Assembly (NCBI GenBank): GCA_903906315.1
Contig: CAIVJW010000156.1
Location: 41,161 to 105,160, forward strand
Source of the DNA: an uncultured delta proteobacterium
GTDB taxonomy: Bacteria > Myxococcota_A > Polyangia > Polyangiales > Polyangiaceae
Length of the DNA stretch: 64,000 bases
Reading direction: 5' to 3'
The notes under the pieces are model-generated. The model did no database searches. It was not told the DNA's origin and saw nothing but the letters and a program-made list of their open reading frames with translations. Shown here piece by piece: positions 17,389-27,159 of this stretch. Position 1 is the first letter of the stretch. Each line of letters starts with the position of its first letter. Position numbers and translations under genes: made by a program.

Positions 17389-18543
17389 TCAGCGGGGGGC
17401 CGGCACCAGGAAATGGTCGGCCAGGATGTTCCCGGTCTGGATCAGCGTGGATAGCGCGAGCAGCGCGGTCGCCCGGTCGCGCCGCGCGAGGGCGCAGAGG
17501 ACGACGCCCGGGTAGAGGAAGTCGAGGCCTCGCGCGAACCCGCCCGGGCGGGCCCAGACCTGCGCCGACGAGCACAGCCCGAGCAGCGCGAAGAGCCCGG
17601 TCGCGATCGCGAGGCCGCTCCGATCGGCGCGCAGGGCGAGCAGGTGTCGGCCGATCATGGCGAGGAGCGGCGCCCCCACGGCGACGGCGACGACCGTGCT
17701 GCCGGTCGGCGTCGGGTGGCGCGCGAAGTCGGCGACGTGCGCGACCACGCCCCCGAGCGGCGCCGTCAGGTTCATCAGGCCGCCGCCTCCCGCGTCCGGC
17801 GGCAGGGCGCCGCGCAGGAAGATCGCCCACCCGACCGCCGGCAACACGGCGGCGCTCACCCTCGCGGCGTCGCGAATCCGCCGATCGAGCGCGAGCGACA
17901 GCGCGAGGCCCGCCGGCAAGAGCGCGTACGTCTCGCGGCCGAGCACGGAGGCCGCCAGCGCGACGGCGGCGAGCCCGAGCCTCCCGCGGTCGAACAGCAC
18001 GATGCCCAGGAGCCCGAACGCCTGCGCGGCGAGCTCGACGTTCGCGACGTCGGTTGCGCACACGAGCGCCCCGCTCGCGGCCAGCAGGAAGCCCCACGCC
18101 GGGTGCGCCCCGCGCGATCGCACGAGCAGCGCGGCGAGCGCCCCGATCGCGGCGGCGAACGCGAGGTTGTACGCGACGATCACCCGCGGGATGCACGGCG
18201 AGGCCCCGCCGCACGTGGTCGCGGCGATCGCGGGTAGCAGGATGCGCCCGTAGCGGTAGCGCGGCGCGTCGATCGCGCGCGCCATGTCGCCCCTGCGGAG
18301 GAGGGGATCGTGCGCCACGAACAGGTACTGCTGCCCGTCGGTCCCGAAGCCCTCGGCCTCCAGCGGATAGCCCTCCTCGGCCACGAAATCGGGCCTCCAG
18401 GGCTGCAGTCCGCCGACGCGGAACACCGCGAGCACCGAGTGGCTCGGGTGGGTGAGCGTCTTCACCGCGACGACGCCCGCGTGCAGCGCGAGCGCGAAGA
18501 TCGCCGTGGCCAGGACGAGCCGCACGGATTCGCGCGAGGACAT
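17389..18543 (-). CDS. Multi-pass membrane protein, GT-C-like
   Basis: 384 residues from ATG 18543, with GGGAG just upstream. About ten hydrophobic segments are visible (LVLATAIFALALHAGVVAVK, VIVAYNLAFAAAIGALAAL, GLLGIVLF and others). Between TM1 and TM2 lies a periplasmic loop with GTDGQQYLFVAHDPLL and PRYRYGRILLP; the D-G-Q...D-P and R-Y-x-R motifs recur in polytopic proteins related to lipid-linked-sugar glycosyltransferases. Divergent from the GT2 gene at 18647 with a 103-base shared promoter region, so a role in the same surface glycan or lipid pathway is likely. Substrate unknown. Confidence 0.75.
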   Translation of the reverse strand: MSSRESVRLVLATAIFALALHAGVVAVKTLTHPSHSVLAVFRVGGLQPWRPDFVAEEGYPLEAEGFGTDGQQYLFVAHDPLLRRGDMARAIDAPRYRYGRILLPAIAATTCGGASPCIPRVIVAYNLAFAAAIGALAALLVRSRGAHPAWGFLLAASGALVCATDVANVELAAQAFGLLGIVLFDRGRLGLAAVALAASVLGRETYALLPAGLALSLALDRRIRDAARVSAAVLPAVGWAIFLRGALPPDAGGGGLMNLTAPLGGVVAHVADFARHPTPTGSTVVAVAVGAPLLAMIGRHLLALRADRSGLAIATGLFALLGLCSSAQVWARPGGFARGLDFLYPGVVLCALARRDRATALLALSTLIQTGNILADHFLVPAPR

Positions 18544-18646
18544 GGGCTCCCTTACCACTTCTTCCCGGCGTCGGGCCGTCCGAGGTGCCGCGCGCCCAGC
18601 GCGCGGTTGACCCGGCGCCGGTGGTCGGGCTACGCGTCTCCCCGCC

Positions 18647-19417
18647 ATGGCCCCCGAGCTCACCCTGTCCGATCCCGAGGCGCTCGCCCGCACGCTCTCG
18701 GAGCCCCGCGCCGCGGGCGCTGCGCCGCTCGTGACGATCGTGATGCCGGCCTACAACGAGGTCGACACGATCCGCGACATCGTCGCCGCCGTCCTCGCCG
18801 TGCCGATCGCGTCGAGGGAGATCGTCGTCGTCGACGACGGCTCGACCGACGGCACCCGCGACGTCCTCGCGCGCGACGTGGCCACGATCCCCGGCGTGCG
18901 CGTCGTGCTCCACGATCGGAACCGAGGCAAGGGCGCCGCGCTGCGCACGGGCTTCCGCGAGGCGCGAGGCGACTACGTCTGCGTGCAGGACGCCGACCTC
19001 GAGTACGACCCGCGCGAGATCCCGCGCCTGCTCGAGCCGCTCGTGCTCGACCTCGCCGACGTCGTCTACGGGTCGCGCTTCCTCGGCGGCCCGCACCGCG
19101 TGCTCTACTACTGGCACTCGGTCGGCAACTCGCTGCTCACGACGGCCTCGAACATCGTGACCGACCTGAACCTGACGGACATGGAGACCTGCTACAAGGC
19201 CTTCCGTCGGTCGCTGCTGCAGCAGGTCGAGCTCTGCGAGGATCGCTTCGGCTTCGAGCCCGAGGTGACCGCGAAGGTCGCGCGCCTCGGCGCTCGCGTC
19301 TACGAGGTGCCCATCTCGTATCGTGGGCGCACCTACGCGCAGGGCAAGAAGATCGGCCTCCGCGACGCGTTCCGCGCGCTGTACTGCATCGGGAAGTACG
19401 GCGTGCTGCGGCGGTGA
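18647..19417 (+). CDS. Family 2 glycosyltransferase (dolichyl-phosphate-mannose synthase-like)
   Basis: 256 residues, GT-A fold. Motifs: [14 protein letters not shown] (about 26-39), [10 protein letters not shown] (about 61-70), [18 protein letters not shown] (D-x-D metal/nucleotide-sugar site, about 114-121) and [12 protein letters not shown]. No C-terminal TM, so it is a soluble or peripheral enzyme that probably charges a polyprenyl phosphate or glycosylates a lipid. The TGA overlaps the GTG of the next gene. With the divergent GT-C-like protein and the downstream sulfatase-like enzyme it forms a small envelope-modification locus. Confidence 0.9.
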   Translation: MAPELTLSDPEALARTLSEPRAAGAAPLVTIVMPAYNEVDTIRDIVAAVLAVPIASREIVVVDDGSTDGTRDVLARDVATIPGVRVVLHDRNRGKGAALRTGFREARGDYVCVQDADLEYDPREIPRLLEPLVLDLADVVYGSRFLGGPHRVLYYWHSVGNSLLTTASNIVTDLNLTDMETCYKAFRRSLLQQVELCEDRFGFEPEVTAKVARLGARVYEVPISYRGRTYAQGKKIGLRDAFRALYCIGKYGVLRR

Positions 19418-21423
19418 CGCGACCGCCCGTCTCCCGGGGGGGAGCGTCGAGCTGGGGCGACGCACGGCGGGTCGGGCTCTCGCTCGCCGCAGGCTCGGTG
19501 CTGCTCGCCGCCGTGGACGTGGTCGCGGTCGTGCTCACGGTGCCGCGGCCGAGCGCCGGCCTCGGCCTGCGCGCCGCGCACCTCTTGACGGCCGCCGTCG
19601 AGACGGTGGGCGTGGGGTCGGTCGCCGCGATCGCGCTGGCCGGGGTCGCGTGGCTCGCCGCGCGCGCGCCTGGCTGCGCCGGCGCGCGCCGCCTCTTCTT
19701 CCCGCTCGCGTACTTCGCGCTGTCGACGCTCGCCGTCGACCTCGCGATCGGCGACGACCTCCGCCGCCAGGCCGCGTTCACCCCGGATCTGCGCTTCGAG
19801 AAGGCCGTGCTCCTCGCGCTGGTGCTCGGCGCTGGCCTCGTCGCCCCCCTCGCGCACCTCGTCGGCGCGTGGCTCGGCCGATCGCCGCGATCGCGCGCCG
19901 TGCCGGTCCTCGTCGCGCTCGCCGCGCTCGCCGTCGACCAGCGCCTCTTTCGTGACGACTTCTTCGGCCTGCACGGCGCCGTGGCCGTGTGGGCCGCGAT
20001 CTTCGCCGGCGCCGCGCTGGCCCCGCTGGCACAGTCGGCGATCGCCTCGATCTCCGCCCGCCGCGGCGGCCCTCGTGTCCTCGCGGTGGCCGCCGTCGTC
20101 GCGCTCGCCGGCGTGGTCGTGCCGCCGCCGAACGCGGTGCGGTTCGAGCTCTTCCGCCAGCCCTGCGCGGTCGCGCCCTGGGTGCTCGCGTCGACCCTGT
20201 GGCGATCGCCCGATCCGATCGCGTCCGCCCCGGACCCGACCGGCCCGTGGTTCGCGTCGCGCGCCGGCCTGCCGCCGGTCGCTCCGACGCAGCCGCCGCT
20301 CGTCTCCGATCCGCCCGTGGTCGTGCTCGTCACGATCGACGCCCTGCGCGCGGACGTGCTCGAGGACCACGCGAACGACGCCCGCCTGCCCACCTTCACC
20401 GCGCTGCGCGCGCGCGGCGCCGTCTTCACGCGGGCCCTGGCGCCCGCGAGCCAGACCGCGCTCTCGCTCACGAGCCTCTTCACGGGCCGGTATTTCTCCG
20501 AGCTCCGCTGGGCGCATTACGGGGTGGGGGAGACCCGCTTCCACTACCCGGCGGCCGACCCCTCGCCGCGCCTGCCCGAGCTCCTCGCCCCGGTCGGCGT
20601 CCCCACGGTCATCTTCAAGGGGCTCACCTTCCTGCGGGGCGATTTCGGCGTCGCGCGCGGCTTCCGTGAGGACCCGGTCCGCATCGACGGCGCCCGGCAC
20701 GCGAACGCCCGCGAGCTCATCGACCCGCTCCTCGCTCGCCTCGGGCGCGTGCGCGGCGGGCCGCTCTTCGCCTTCACTCACCTGCTCGAGCCCCACGCGC
20801 CCTACGACCGCGCCACCACCGGGGGCACCGTCCATGATCGCTACGTCGCCGAGATCGCGATCGTCGACGCCGCGCTCGCCCGCGTGGTCAGCGCGCTCGA
20901 GCGGCGCGCCGGATCGCGCTGGATCCTCGTCGTCACGGCCGATCACGGCGAGGCGTTCGGCGATCACGGCACGAACGAGCACGCGAAGTCGCTCTACCAG
21001 GAGCTCGTCCACGTGCCGCTCCTCGTCGTCGGGCCGAGCGTCGCGCCGCGGGTCGTCGACACCCCCGTCGGCCTGATCGACCTCGGGGCGACGCTGCTCG
21101 ACGTCTTCGGCGTCCCCGTGCCCGCGGCCTGGAAGGGGCAGAGCCTCGTGCCGCTGCTCGCGGGGCGCGACGCCGCGCTCGATCGCCCGCTCCTCGCCGA
21201 GGGCCGCCTCCGTCGGTCGCTCGTGACGCCCGACCGGGTCGAGGTGATCGACGACCCGCGGCGCACGACCGTCGAGGTGTACGACCTCGCCGTCGATCCG
21301 GCCGAGACGCGCAACCTCTTCGGCACCGACCCGCGCGGAGACGCCGCTCTCCGGGCGCTGCGGCGCTTCTTCGCCGTCCACGCCGATACCCGGGGGGGGT
21401 ATCGGCCGCCTTACAAGAACTAG
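19414..21423 (+). CDS. Membrane sulfatase/phosphoethanolamine-transferase-like enzyme
   Basis: 669 residues, GTG start coupled to the GT2 gene. Residues ~1-250 hold about six TM segments; the rest is a periplasmic alkaline-phosphatase-superfamily domain. Metal-site motifs: [11 protein letters not shown] (about 307-317), [14 protein letters not shown] (about 507-520) and a PHAPYD segment. At the nucleophile position the sequence is [16 protein letters not shown], with no Cys-x-Pro-x-Arg, so it cannot form the formylglycine of true sulfatases; a Ser or Thr nucleophile as in LtaS/EptA phosphotransferases is more likely. Probably decorates a glycan or lipid made by the neighbouring glycosyltransferases. 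Confidence 0.85.
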   Translation: MTRPPVSRGGASSWGDARRVGLSLAAGSVLLAAVDVVAVVLTVPRPSAGLGLRAAHLLTAAVETVGVGSVAAIALAGVAWLAARAPGCAGARRLFFPLAYFALSTLAVDLAIGDDLRRQAAFTPDLRFEKAVLLALVLGAGLVAPLAHLVGAWLGRSPRSRAVPVLVALAALAVDQRLFRDDFFGLHGAVAVWAAIFAGAALAPLAQSAIASISARRGGPRVLAVAAVVALAGVVVPPPNAVRFELFRQPCAVAPWVLASTLWRSPDPIASAPDPTGPWFASRAGLPPVAPTQPPLVSDPPVVVLVTIDALRADVLEDHANDARLPTFTALRARGAVFTRALAPASQTALSLTSLFTGRYFSELRWAHYGVGETRFHYPAADPSPRLPELLAPVGVPTVIFKGLTFLRGDFGVARGFREDPVRIDGARHANARELIDPLLARLGRVRGGPLFAFTHLLEPHAPYDRATTGGTVHDRYVAEIAIVDAALARVVSALERRAGSRWILVVTADHGEAFGDHGTNEHAKSLYQELVHVPLLVVGPSVAPRVVDTPVGLIDLGATLLDVFGVPVPAAWKGQSLVPLLAGRDAALDRPLLAEGRLRRSLVTPDRVEVIDDPRRTTVEVYDLAVDPAETRNLFGTDPRGDAALRALRRFFAVHADTRGGYRPPYKN

Positions 21424-21481
21424 CGCCGGTCGCCTTGCGCGCGAGCTCGCCGGGCGCGCTCGCGCGGCGAGGGGGGCATGC

Positions 21482-21487
21482 TAGGGT
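21482..21487 (+). promoter_or_regulatory. -10-like TAGGGT, probable leaderless promoter
   Basis: TAGGGT eight bases before the ATG at 21496; the intervening CCGCGGCG is not a ribosome binding site. Confidence 0.45.
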
Positions 21488-21495
21488 CCGCGGCG

Positions 21496-21951
21496 ATGAG
21501 CGACCTGTCGATCGACGCCACGGCCTACCTCAACGAGCACCTCGACGGCTGGAACCGCGCGATGGGGCTGACGTTCGTTTCGGCGACGGCCGACGAGGTC
21601 GTCGCCGAGCTCGTGGTCGGGCCGGTGCACCTGCAGCCCTACGGCATCGTGCACGGCGGCGTGCACGCCGGCATCATCGAGACGGTGTGCTCCGCGGGCG
21701 CCGCGGTGCACGCGTTCTCGGCCGGCCGCAGCGTCGTCGGCCTCGAGAACCACACCTCGTTCATCCGCGCCGTGCGCGCGGGCAAGCTCCGCGTGCGCGC
21801 CCGCCCGCTCACGCGCGGCCGGCGATCGCAGGTGTGGGAGGCGACGGTCGAGGACGACGCGGGCAAGATGGTCGCGACGGGGCGCGTTCGGCTGCTGTGC
21901 CTCGAGCCCGACGCCGAGGTCGCGGGCGGCGCCGTGCGCGCCCCGGGCTGA
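21496..21951 (+). CDS. PaaI-type hotdog thioesterase
   Basis: 151 residues. The helix start GIVHGGVHAGIIETVCSAGA (about 54-73) is the HGG active-site motif of PaaI/YbgC acyl-CoA thioesterases, and VGLENHTSFIRAVRAGKLRV is the following conserved strand-helix. Likely hydrolyses an aryl- or acyl-CoA in the cytoplasm. The ATG at 21496 was preferred to one 18 bases upstream because of the promoter-like TAGGGT between them. Stands alone between the sulfatase-like gene and pta. Confidence 0.87.
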   Translation: MSDLSIDATAYLNEHLDGWNRAMGLTFVSATADEVVAELVVGPVHLQPYGIVHGGVHAGIIETVCSAGAAVHAFSAGRSVVGLENHTSFIRAVRAGKLRVRARPLTRGRRSQVWEATVEDDAGKMVATGRVRLLCLEPDAEVAGGAVRAPG

Positions 21952-22105
21952 GACGCCGCGGCGCCCTCAGGGTGCCGACCTTTCGGCGTGAACCCTCGAC
22001 TTTCGCCGCGGCTCTGCGGCGGTGCTAGGGTCCGCCCTCGCGAGGGGGAGTGTCCGGCAGTCAACGCCAGGGATCCCGGTTCGACGTACCTCCGGCCCTG
22101 GTGAC

Positions 22106-22111
22106 TAGGGT
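22106..22111 (+). promoter_or_regulatory. -10-like TAGGGT upstream of pta
   Basis: TAGGGT six bases before the pta ATG. A second TAGGGT occurs at 22026-22031 and could be an additional, leadered promoter. Confidence 0.4.
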
Positions 22112-22117
22112 GAGGTC

Positions 22118-24244
22118 ATGGCGAAAAGCATCTTCGTGACGGCAACGCAGCGCGGCTGCGGCAAGACGGCGGTCGCGCTCGGTCTGGCGGGCGCGCTCGA
22201 GCGCACCTTGGGCCGCGTGGGCTATTTCAAGCCCATCGGCCACGCGGGCCCCGACGGCGTCGACCCCGACGTCCTCCTGATGAAAGAGGCCCTCGGCCTC
22301 GACCAGCCGATGTCGGAGCTGTGCCCGGTCACGATCGACCAGGTCAGCGAGGCCGTCGCGCGCGGCGCGTTCGACGAGCACGAGGACAAGATCCTCGGCG
22401 CGTTCGCGCGCTTGCAGGCGGCCTACGACGTCGTCGTGTGCGAGGGCACCGACTACTTCGGGTCGATGGCGTCGCTCGAGTTCAACATCAACGTGGCGCT
22501 CTCGAAGAACCTCGGCGCGCCGATCGTCCTCGTGGCGAGCGCGGCGCCCGCGGACGACGGCGACCTCGTGAGGTCGGTCGGCGAGACCGTCACCCACGTC
22601 CGCGCGATGAAGGAGAGCTTCGATGAGCAGGGCTGCGAGCTCATCGGCGTCGTGCTCAACCGCGTGGACGCCGTCCACCACCGCGAGATCCACCGCCTCG
22701 CGCAGGAGGCGCTGAAGGCCGAGAACATCCGCCTGCTCGGCAGCCTCCCGCGCACCGACATCCTCGAGAAGCCCCGCCTCGACGAGATCGTCGCCGCGCT
22801 CGGCGCCGAGGTGCTCTCGGGCGAGGACCGCCTCGACGGCATCGCGCAGAGCGTGATCGTCGGCGCGATGGGCGTCGAGAACGTCCTGCGGCGCGTGCTG
22901 CGCGGCAGCCTCGTGCTGACGCCCGGCGACCGCGAGGACGTGCTCCTCGGCCTCGCCGCCGCGTACATGTCGCCCACGCTGCCGAGCCCGTCGGGGGTCG
23001 TGATGACGTGCGGGCTCGAGCCGCAGGCCACGGTGAGGCGCCTGCTGCTCGACATGACGCAGGGCCGCATGCCGCTCCTCAAGGTCGAGACCGACACCTA
23101 CGAGACCGCCGTCCGCATCAGCGGCATCAAGGCCTCGCTGCGCGCCGACCAGCGCACGCGCGTCGACGTCATCCGCGACCTGGTCGAGCAGAACATCGAC
23201 GTGCCCGCGCTCGTCGCCCGCAGCGGATCGAGCGCCCAGCCGCGCCGCATGACGCCCAAGCAGTTCCTGCACCGCGTGACGGACCTCGCCCGCAAGGACC
23301 GGAAGCGCATCGTCCTGCCCGAAGGCCGCGAGGACCGCATCCTCAAGGCCGCCGACGTGCTCCTGCAGCGGGGCATCGTCGACATCACACTGCTCGGCCC
23401 CGAGGCGGAGATCCACAGCGCCGCCGGCCGCCTCGGCCTCAAGCTCACCGGCGTGCAGATCATCGACCCCACCAAGAGCGAGCTCCGCGAGGCGTTCGCC
23501 AAGCGGTACCAGGAGCTCCGTCGCCCGAAGAAGAACCCGACCTGGGAGCTTGCCTATGACCTCATGACGGACGGCAACTACTTCGGCACCATGATGGTGA
23601 AGGAGGGGCTCGCCGACGGCATGGTGTCCGGATCCATCCACACGACGGCCGCGACGCTCCGCCCCGCGCTCGAGTTCGTCAAGACGATGGACGGCGTGCA
23701 GATCGCCTCCAGCGTCTTCTTCATGTGCCTGCCCGAGCAGGTGCTCGTGTACGGCGACTGCGCGGTGAACCCGAACCCGACCGCCGAGGAGCTCGCCGAC
23801 ATCGCGGTCGCGAGCGCCGACACCGCGCGCGCCTTCGAGATCGAGCCGCGCGTCGCGATGCTCTCGTACTCGACGGGCGCGTCCGGCAAGGGCGAGGACG
23901 TCGACAAGGTCCGCGAGGCGACGCGCCTCGTGAAGGAGCGGCGCCCCGACCTCCCCGTCGAGGGGCCGATCCAGTACGACGCCGCCGTCGACCCGGACGT
24001 CGCTCGCACCAAGCTGCCCGACAGCGCCGTCGCCGGGCAAGCGACGGTGCTCGTGTTCCCCGACCTGAACTCGGGCAACAACACCTACAAGGCCGTGCAG
24101 CGCTCCGCGCACGCGATCGCGGTCGGCCCGGTGATGCAGGGCCTGCGGCGGCCGGTCAACGATCTCAGCCGCGGCGCCACGGTCTCCGACATCGTCAACA
24201 CCGTCGCCATCACGGCCATCCAGGCGCAGCGGAGCACGCCGTGA
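22118..24244 (+). CDS. pta: Phosphate acetyltransferase (long form)
   Basis: 708 residues, the three-domain form. Residues ~1-210 are a BioD-like P-loop domain (VTATQRGCGKTAVALGLAGA), ~215-360 a DRTGG-type domain, and ~375-700 the catalytic domain (KRIVLPEGREDRILKAADVL, ADGMVSGSIHTTAATLRPAL, FPDLNSGNNTYKAVQRSA). It converts acetyl-CoA and phosphate to acetyl-phosphate and CoA. The TGA overlaps ackA's GTG as GTGA, making the classical pta-ackA operon (pta first, reverse of E. coli order). The N-terminal domain is usually regulatory. Confidence 0.97.
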   Translation: MAKSIFVTATQRGCGKTAVALGLAGALERTLGRVGYFKPIGHAGPDGVDPDVLLMKEALGLDQPMSELCPVTIDQVSEAVARGAFDEHEDKILGAFARLQAAYDVVVCEGTDYFGSMASLEFNINVALSKNLGAPIVLVASAAPADDGDLVRSVGETVTHVRAMKESFDEQGCELIGVVLNRVDAVHHREIHRLAQEALKAENIRLLGSLPRTDILEKPRLDEIVAALGAEVLSGEDRLDGIAQSVIVGAMGVENVLRRVLRGSLVLTPGDREDVLLGLAAAYMSPTLPSPSGVVMTCGLEPQATVRRLLLDMTQGRMPLLKVETDTYETAVRISGIKASLRADQRTRVDVIRDLVEQNIDVPALVARSGSSAQPRRMTPKQFLHRVTDLARKDRKRIVLPEGREDRILKAADVLLQRGIVDITLLGPEAEIHSAAGRLGLKLTGVQIIDPTKSELREAFAKRYQELRRPKKNPTWELAYDLMTDGNYFGTMMVKEGLADGMVSGSIHTTAATLRPALEFVKTMDGVQIASSVFFMCLPEQVLVYGDCAVNPNPTAEELADIAVASADTARAFEIEPRVAMLSYSTGASGKGEDVDKVREATRLVKERRPDLPVEGPIQYDAAVDPDVARTKLPDSAVAGQATVLVFPDLNSGNNTYKAVQRSAHAIAVGPVMQGLRRPVNDLSRGATVSDIVNTVAITAIQAQRSTP

Positions 24245-25425
24245 AGATCCTCGTTTTGAACGCGGGCAGCTCGTCCATCAAGTTCGAGCTCTTCGACATG
24301 CCGGCCGAGACGATCGAGGTGCGCGGCCTGCTCCAGCGCATCGGCGAGGGCGAGAGCCAGCTCGGGTGGAAGGTCGGCGACGAGTCGCGCAAGCTCGCGC
24401 GGCCGGTCGCCGATCACGCGGCGGGACTGCGGTGGATCCTCGACGAGATCGGCGTCGGCGGCGCCGGCCCCGCGATCGGCGCGGTGGGCCACCGCGTCGT
24501 GCACGGCGGGGAGGCCTTCGCCGACACCGTGCTCATCACCCCGGAGGTCGAGCGCGCGATCGAGAAGCACGCCGCCCTCGCGCCCCTGCACAACCCGCCG
24601 AACCTGCTCGGCATCCGCGTCGCGCGCGAGCTCCTGCCCGGCGTGCCGCAGGTCGCGGTGTTCGACACGGCGTTCCACCAGACCGTGCCGCCGCATGCGT
24701 ACCTCTACCCCCTGCCGTACGAGCTCTACACGGAGCTCGGCGTGCGCCGGTACGGCTTCCACGGCACCTCGCACCGCTACGTCGCCGAGCGCGCAGCCGT
24801 GATGCTCGGTCGCCCGTTCGCGCAGACGAACGTCATCACGTGCCACCTCGGCAACGGCGCGAGCGTCACCGCGGTCGCCGGCGGCAAGTCCGTCGACACC
24901 TCGATGGGCCTCACGCCCCTCGAGGGGCTCGCGATGGGCACGCGGTCGGGCGACATCGACCCGGCAATCCTGCCGTTCCTCGAGCGCGTGCGCGGGATGA
25001 AGCTGTCGGAGATCGACTCGATGCTCAACAAGAAGAGCGGCCTCCTCGGCCTCTCCGGCCTGTCGAACGACATGCGCGCGCTGCTCTCGGCCGAGGCCGA
25101 GGGCCACGCTCGCGCGAAGGTCGCGCTCGACGTCTTCGCCTACCGCGTCAAGAAGTACATCGGCTCGTACCTGGCCGCGCTCGGCGAGGTGCACGCGGTG
25201 GTCTTCACCGCCGGCGTCGGCGAGAACGCGGCGCCGATCCGCGAGCGCATTCTCACGGGCCTCGCGCCGCTCGGCATCGAGCTCGACCTCGATCGCAACG
25301 CGCGCGCGATCGGCGTCGAGGCCGACATCGCGACGCCGGCCTCGCGCACGCGCGTGCTCGTGGTGCCGACGCGCGAGGAGCTCGCGATCGCGCGCGACAC
25401 CTACCGGGTCGCCCGACCCGGCTGA
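24241..25425 (+). CDS. ackA: Acetate kinase
   Basis: 394 residues, standard length. Starts with KILVLNAGSSSIKFELF (phosphate loop and catalytic Asn), then GHRVVHGGEAF, VFDTAFHQTVP (catalytic Asp), YGFHGTSHRYV, CHLGNGASVTAV, GTRSGDIDP and FTAGVGENA. Makes ATP and acetate from acetyl-phosphate. Translationally coupled to pta. Confidence 0.97.
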   Translation: MKILVLNAGSSSIKFELFDMPAETIEVRGLLQRIGEGESQLGWKVGDESRKLARPVADHAAGLRWILDEIGVGGAGPAIGAVGHRVVHGGEAFADTVLITPEVERAIEKHAALAPLHNPPNLLGIRVARELLPGVPQVAVFDTAFHQTVPPHAYLYPLPYELYTELGVRRYGFHGTSHRYVAERAAVMLGRPFAQTNVITCHLGNGASVTAVAGGKSVDTSMGLTPLEGLAMGTRSGDIDPAILPFLERVRGMKLSEIDSMLNKKSGLLGLSGLSNDMRALLSAEAEGHARAKVALDVFAYRVKKYIGSYLAALGEVHAVVFTAGVGENAAPIRERILTGLAPLGIELDLDRNARAIGVEADIATPASRTRVLVVPTREELAIARDTYRVARPG

Positions 25426-25427
25426 GG

Positions 25428-25454
25428 GCCCCGCCGGCCAAGACGTCGCGGGGC
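25428..25454. terminator. Hairpin between convergent genes
   Basis: GCCCCGC (25428-25434) pairs with GCGGGGC (25448-25454) across a 13-base loop, right after the ackA stop and nine bases before the stop of the convergent gene. Candidate bidirectional terminator without T tract. Confidence 0.4.
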
Positions 25455-25462
25455 GGCGCCGA

Positions 25463-26182
25463 TCAGAAGGTGCCGCCCACGCCGACCCCGCCGCGCTCGG
25501 GCCGGATCTCCAGCGTCGGGCCGCGCGAGGCGCTGGCGTTGCGATCGACCGGCACCTTGCGCGCGCCCACGATGGTCATGGGAATGCCCGCCGCGAGCAT
25601 CGCCCCGGAGAGGACCATCACGGCGGCGCCGAACTCGAACGCGCCGCTCGAGGAAGCGGACGGGCACGAGGACGGGTACCTCGACGTGTATGCGTACGTG
25701 CCGCACACCGACGGAGCCGCGGAGCTCGAGGCGACCACCGCTCCGCCGATGCCGAGCCCGAACACCCCGACGCCTCCCAGCACGATCCCGGCCACCATGA
25801 GCCCGACGCGCCGACGGGTCGCGGGCGGGGCGGGCATGGCCCAGGCGCCCGGCGGAGGCGGAGGCGCGCCCGGATACCAGACCTGCCCGGCGGGCGCCGG
25901 CCCGTAGCCCAAGGGCGGGGCCATCGCCCCAGGGGGGGCCGAGGCCTCGGGCGGCGCGCCCGGAGCGGGTTGCTGCCTGGCCGGCTGCGCCGCAGCGGCG
26001 GGCGGCGGCGCAGCGACCGGCGAAACGCCCGCGCCGACCCGAGCGGGAGGCTCGACGCACTGCCCCTTCGTGCAGACCCGGTCGCCCTTGCAATGGGAGT
26101 CGTTCTCGCACGCGAGCGCCGGCGTCGCGATCGACGCGATCGCCGCGGCGAACAGGAGGGAGGCGAAGGGCGTCGGGTTCAT
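25463..26182 (-). CDS. Secreted two-TM protein with Cys-rich N-terminal module
   Basis: 239 residues from the ATG at 26182, with GAGGAG just upstream. Signal peptide (to ATPALA), then a short module CENDSHCKGDRVCTKGQCVE (C-x3-D-type four-Cys), a Pro/Ala-rich linker with YPGAPPPPPGA, two hydrophobic segments (LMVAGIVLGGVGVFGLGIGG; AAVMVLSGAMLAAGIPM), and a tail ending GGVGVGGTF. The same Cys module and overall plan occur in the proteins at 27160-28083 and 51000-52253. Probably envelope-located; function unknown. Confidence 0.75.
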   Translation of the reverse strand: MNPTPFASLLFAAAIASIATPALACENDSHCKGDRVCTKGQCVEPPARVGAGVSPVAAPPPAAAAQPARQQPAPGAPPEASAPPGAMAPPLGYGPAPAGQVWYPGAPPPPPGAWAMPAPPATRRRVGLMVAGIVLGGVGVFGLGIGGAVVASSSAAPSVCGTYAYTSRYPSSCPSASSSGAFEFGAAVMVLSGAMLAAGIPMTIVGARKVPVDRNASASRGPTLEIRPERGGVGVGGTF

Positions 26183-26270
26183 GGCAGCTCCTCGTGCCGC
26201 CCGTCGCATCCGACGCGGGCCGCACCGTTCGGTAGCGTCGAGCGCGGCGCGGCGCCCGTCGTAATCCTCG

Positions 26271-27122
26271 TCAATGCGGGCACGCCCCCGGGTCGCAGGC
26301 CTTTGCCTGCTTGAACGTCGCGGAGCCCGCGTTGCTCTTGTTCGACATCATGGGCGAGGACTTCTCCGTGGGCGGCGTGCCGACGCCGCAGCCGATGTCG
26401 TCGAGCGCGTCGAGGAAGGACCAGTCCTGGATGTACATATCGAACCAGACGACCTTCTCGGCGGCGGCAGCGTCCGCGCACACCGATCCGGAGCAGGACG
26501 CGAAGCTGTCGAGCAGCCCGGAGACCTGCTTGACGCCTTGTGCGTCGACGTAGCCGTTGTAGATGACGTCGGCGAAGGTCACCTCGCTGCCGTTGTAGGG
26601 CGCCTGGGATAGCCCGCCGTCATGCGAGAGCGTGGAGCAGGTGACGGAGCACGACCCCTCCGCGTTCGTCTCGTAGATCGCCTCGGTGCACGACGCGCAC
26701 GAGCAGGCGTCCACGCAGGCCTTGGTGCAGCCGTAGCCCTGCTGCTGCTGGAGCATCGCGCACGCGTCGATATCCGTCGACCCGCCGGAGCCCGTGACGA
26801 TGAAGTGGGCCCCACCGAGCTCGAGGTGCAGCTCCTGAATGGGAATGGGGCTGCGCACGGAGAGCCCCAGCGCGAAGGAATTGGGCCCGGTGTTCTTCCA
26901 TTGACCGGCGGTGATCACCGGGCGGTTGTCGGCGGCGGACGGCGGCGGAAAGGGCTCCGACACCTTGCGGCCGGACGCGACGTAGACGCCGTTTGCGATC
27001 TGGACGGCGCCGGCCGGCACGACGAAGCCGCCCGCGGCGGCCGAGCCGTCGCCCGGCTGGAACAGGCACGCCCCGGCGCCCAGGGAAAGCACGAGCGCAG
27101 CCAGAGTCCTCAACGTTCGCAT
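26271..27122 (-). CDS. Cys-rich lipoprotein
   Basis: 283 residues from ATG 27122, six bases after a GAGGAGG. Signal peptide LAALVLSLGAGAC gives a lipobox (Cys about residue 19). The mature part has a strand-rich domain (FVVPAGAVQIANGVYVASGRK, PIPIQELHLELGGAHFIVTG) followed by a dense Cys cluster (CTKACVDACSCASCTEAIYE, CSVTC), presumably disulfide-bonded or metal-binding in the periplasm or outside. No family recognised. Lies between two secreted proteins in the same direction; possibly one transcription unit. Confidence 0.75.
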   Translation of the reverse strand: MRTLRTLAALVLSLGAGACLFQPGDGSAAAGGFVVPAGAVQIANGVYVASGRKVSEPFPPPSAADNRPVITAGQWKNTGPNSFALGLSVRSPIPIQELHLELGGAHFIVTGSGGSTDIDACAMLQQQQGYGCTKACVDACSCASCTEAIYETNAEGSCSVTCSTLSHDGGLSQAPYNGSEVTFADVIYNGYVDAQGVKQVSGLLDSFASCSGSVCADAAAAEKVVWFDMYIQDWSFLDALDDIGCGVGTPPTEKSSPMMSNKSNAGSATFKQAKACDPGACPH

Positions 27123-27159
27123 CACAAGTCCTCCTCGTAGTCGGTTGGAAGGCGCCCCA

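Noticed and set aside
19414..21423. True sulfatase
   Set aside because: No Cys/Ser-x-Pro-x-Arg at the nucleophile site; phosphotransferase-like enzyme preferred.
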